Source: Prevotellaceae bacterium UBA2744 (GTDB lineage: Bacteria; Bacteroidota; Bacteroidia; Bacteroidales; Bacteroidaceae). From it: a DNA stretch of 42,226 nt. Below the pieces are notes generated by a model, which made no database searches, was not told the origin of the DNA, and was given only the letters and a program-made list of their open reading frames with translations. The DNA is taken from NCBI GenBank assembly GCA_002353575.1, contig DEJQ01000032.1, positions 89,985 through 132,210 of the forward strand, in the 5' to 3' direction. Numbering within the stretch: the first letter of the stretch is position 1; the number at the start of each line of letters is the position of its first letter. Position numbers and translations under genes: made by a program. Shown in pieces: positions 40,067-42,226 of the stretch.

Positions 40067-40384
40067 TTATCTTTCTTCTTTAATACAACTACTTGTAGTT
40101 GACATAATATTTACAGTCTTTGTTTCACTTGGACATGAATAAAAAATAGGTGGATTAGTTCCTGGTGGGCATATGTATCCAGATGTTCCTCTTTGTGCTT
40201 CTTTAATATAGCACTTATATGCCCTATATTTTTTAGATTCCGAATCGTCATCACTTAAAGCCTCAACATTCTCTTTTAGAAGTAAACTTTCTTGATTTGT
40301 CCTTGATGAATAATAAGACCAACCCATGACAGCAGATATGGTACACACTGCCATAATCATTAAATTAATTCTTTTTCTTTTCAT
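40067..40384 (-). CDS. NVEALA-family small exported protein, copy 1
   Basis: This protein has 105 residues. It has a basic start, one hydrophobic segment (INLMIMAVCTISAVMGWSYY), then LLLKENVEALSDDD with the family motif at about residues 38-43. The ~60-residue tail has four Cys (KCYIKEAQ, YICPPG, YSCPSE, SSCIKEER) and no other known motif. The tail is variable between family members, which fits a cargo-like part; this is inference. It starts 24 bp after the O-antigen-ligase-like gene and is followed by a hairpin and the broken propeller. AT-rich, like its neighbours. Confidence 0.8.
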   Translation of the reverse strand: MKRKRINLMIMAVCTISAVMGWSYYSSRTNQESLLLKENVEALSDDDSESKKYRAYKCYIKEAQRGTSGYICPPGTNPPIFYSCPSETKTVNIMSTTSSCIKEER

Positions 40385-40408
40385 TAATTAAACATATTTA
40401 AATTAAGC

Positions 40409-42217
40409 CTACTCTGTTATAGATTTTCGGCATCCTCTATATTTCCTGTTTAAGGAGTCAGTCACTTGTATAGCCCTTGCCTTTATTTCTTCTGTTGCAG
40501 GTGATTCTACCTTGACTTTGAAGTTAATAATTTGTCTTGCCATCTGCCGCATCTTACGCTCCATCCCCCTCTGCTCATACAAGCACATGAGCTGATAGAG
40601 AGGGTAGATCCGATTAGGCAGTATAAAGTAGGCTTTTTTATAGGATTCTTCCGCCTCGGAGTAAGCTTCCATTTCCCGATAATTGTTGCCCTGCAACACG
40701 TAGAACATAGGGTCGTTGCTGACTAATGTCCCACGCCTTAACATTGCATTGCTGTCGTTATAGCGTCTCTCTGCAGCGAGTATCTTGGCAAAGTCGAAAA
40801 GGAAGTGCCCGTTCGATGCCATCAGGGGTAGAAGTTCATAATAGTCATCAATGAAGTCTGCATGATTCACCCCTGCCATCATCCGATAGTCTGCCGCCGC
40901 TTCAGCCCTTTGCCCTATCTGATGTCCGATGAAGATGGAAACGGGAAACGTTATGAGCATAACGGCATGAAGTATGAGGGATGAAGGCTTAAGGCTAAAA
41001 GATAATTCATAATTGACCTCAGACATCAGCCCTTCAGCCATCTTACATCTTTGAATGGATGCCTGCTCGGAGGTCCCGGCATACGAGAGAATGAGAACCA
41101 TTATAATCTGGTAGGGCACCAGTTCAAAAGGATAGGAGAAGAAGGAGAAAATGAGGAGTGCCGACAGCCCCATCCAGAGGATTGGCCCCCTGCTCCGTAA
41201 GGCACGGTAAGTAAGGATTATCACTGCTATTGCAAAGGCAATGCCTACACAGCCTTGCTCAACGCCAATTCTCAACAGATCATTGAATGCATAATCCAAT
41301 ACATCGGCACTCCGGAAGTTAAAGTCGGGATACCCCTGGCTGAATCGTGCCATTCCTTCGGCGTACTGGTGGAAGAAGCTGCCGATGCCACCGCCGAGAA
41401 TAGGATGATGCATTATGTTAAGGATGGAGATAAGATAAATAATGTAACGTCCATCTGCAGACCCTGCCTTGATGAAATACAATCCAAAGCCTGCCACAAT
41501 GCCGGATGCCGCCACCAGCCAACGCCAACGCTTCCACTCGTTCCAATATATAATGCCCACGCAGACAGCCACCGAGAGCAGTGCCGCACGGCTCCACGTG
41601 GCAGGCAAAAGGATGGCAAAGACGCTGGCGGGAAGATAGAGATATTTGCAGTGGGAGCATTTCCTGTGCCAATACACTGCCATCACAAGCCCCATAGCCA
41701 AAATAGCTGAATAAGGGCCGGGATTCAGGAAAGAGCCTGTCAGAAGATACAAGTGATGACGGCTGCCTGCCTGCACGAGCTGCCCGAGCCCTAACCATGC
41801 TTCCCAAAGTCCGAAAAGGACAAGAGGGAGAACGATATATTCCTCTCGCATGGCTGTGGATGTCAGCAGCAACCGCAATGCCACATACAGCATCATCATC
41901 TGCGTGGTGCGAAGGCAGAATGCAGAACAGGGGTAGGAAGCATCAAAGTATGCACGCGCCATCGCATAGAGAAACCACGCAAGAAGAACGATGTCGAGCC
42001 GCGAGGGGGAGAGTCTTTTATTCCTGACTGAGATAAGTATTACGCCTGTCAAGGTGAGTACGGCACCAGCGTATGTGAGTGCGACGTCCGTATGGCTCCA
42101 ATCGCGTTCCACTGGCGAGGCTGCAAACCATAGAGTGCAGGCTACACAGAACATTGCCGCCAAGGAAGGGCTGAGGGCTGAAAGCTTACATCTTATATCA
42201 TATTTCATACTTTTCAT
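40409..42217 (-). CDS. O-antigen-ligase-like (Wzy_C family) membrane protein with C-terminal TPR
   Basis: There are 602 residues from 42217, where an in-frame TGA at 42221-42223 shows the gene is complete. About ten to eleven membrane segments are followed by the Wzy_C-type periplasmic region (ILNIMHHPILGGGIGSFFHQYAEGM, then FNDLLRIGVEQGCVGIAFAI). The last ~150 residues hold TPR-like repeats (NYREMEAYSEAEESYKKAYFILP). Members include O-antigen ligases and pilin O-oligosaccharyltransferases, which join a lipid-linked glycan to lipid A or to Ser/Thr. In Bacteroidota, copies next to NVEALA genes occur by my recollection. It is first in the probable operon with NVEALA-1. It contains low-complexity repeat-like stretches near residue 1 and about 395. 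Confidence 0.8.
   Translation of the reverse strand: MKSMKYDIRCKLSALSPSLAAMFCVACTLWFAASPVERDWSHTDVALTYAGAVLTLTGVILISVRNKRLSPSRLDIVLLAWFLYAMARAYFDASYPCSAFCLRTTQMMMLYVALRLLLTSTAMREEYIVLPLVLFGLWEAWLGLGQLVQAGSRHHLYLLTGSFLNPGPYSAILAMGLVMAVYWHRKCSHCKYLYLPASVFAILLPATWSRAALLSVAVCVGIIYWNEWKRWRWLVAASGIVAGFGLYFIKAGSADGRYIIYLISILNIMHHPILGGGIGSFFHQYAEGMARFSQGYPDFNFRSADVLDYAFNDLLRIGVEQGCVGIAFAIAVIILTYRALRSRGPILWMGLSALLIFSFFSYPFELVPYQIIMVLILSYAGTSEQASIQRCKMAEGLMSEVNYELSFSLKPSSLILHAVMLITFPVSIFIGHQIGQRAEAAADYRMMAGVNHADFIDDYYELLPLMASNGHFLFDFAKILAAERRYNDSNAMLRRGTLVSNDPMFYVLQGNNYREMEAYSEAEESYKKAYFILPNRIYPLYQLMCLYEQRGMERKMRQMARQIINFKVKVESPATEEIKARAIQVTDSLNRKYRGCRKSITE
40967..41038. repeat. degenerate repeat stretch inside the O-antigen-ligase-like gene
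   Basis: On the minus strand GCCTTAAGCCTTCATCCCTCA and AATTATGAATTATC lie together. Similar units (TTATGAATTATG, then CAGCCCTCAGCCC) occur at the 5' end of the same gene, 42168-42226. The frame is kept. These resemble other simple repeats at 3898, 16857 and 27962. Confidence 0.5.
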
Positions 42218-42226
42218 AATTCATAA

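Noticed and set aside
40067..40384. Double-glycine bacteriocin precursor
   Set aside because: The motif is ENVEALS without a GG cleavage site, and no peptidase-containing ABC exporter is nearby. The NVEALA family fits better.

Overview
The window looks like chromosomal DNA of a Bacteroidales species, most likely a Prevotella/Segatella-type gut or oral organism. The evidence is: promoters of the Bacteroidota type (TAnnTTTG at -7, TTTG at -33), short SC-type lipoproteins, a GH97 glycosidase, NVEALA-type small proteins with six-bladed beta-propeller lipoproteins, and a secreted protein ending in a GIYI..-type tail. No ribosomal RNA, CRISPR array or recognisable insertion sequence is present. There is one tRNA, Leu(UAG).

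Layout, left to right. (1) 1-2608, minus: N-terminal 869 residues of a large exported repeat protein (fibronectin-III-like part, then GLUG-type 221-residue repeats). (2) 2778-3869, minus: membrane-anchored AraC-type regulator. (3) 4009-6109, minus: a PI-PLC-like lipoprotein followed by an outer-membrane protein. (4) 6245-15566, minus: a tight six-gene catabolic-looking operon (CPA2 antiporter, two paralogous type-B carboxylesterases, two YtcJ-type amidohydrolases, a DUF3089-type hydrolase) behind one promoter. (5) 15835-16839, plus: tRNA-Leu, its terminator, and a zinc-peptidase lipoprotein. (6) 16886-21116: a GH97 glycosidase and a secreted DUF6055-like zincin, divergently transcribed. (7) 21271-26583, minus: parC, a beta-barrel-like protein, an S41 protease and an MgtC-like protein in one overlapping operon. 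(8) 26534-27748: a Bro-N/Fic gene between 122/124-bp direct repeats that duplicate the parC promoter. (9) 27739-42217, minus: a probable long operon running O-antigen-ligase-like protein, NVEALA, propeller (nonsense), thioredoxin-like lipoprotein, broken small lipoprotein, TolC, HlyD, NVEALA, propeller, RND, RND.

The most interesting parts are the last two. The Fic cassette appears to have entered between parC and the RND gene with duplication of the join, leaving it behind a copy of the parC promoter whose spacer is 21 bp instead of 19. The NVEALA/propeller modules are AT-rich islands inside and next to an otherwise GC-balanced tripartite efflux operon. They come with a membrane Wzy_C-type glycosyltransferase-like protein and a CxxC thioredoxin-like lipoprotein, so they are a candidate for an uncharacterised system that modifies, exports or senses small cysteine-containing peptides. 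Two genes in that module appear broken in this strain. A third signal is a 43-45-bp element found at exactly the same distance (48 bp) upstream of two unrelated promoters.

All family calls were made by reading the sequence, without database searches.
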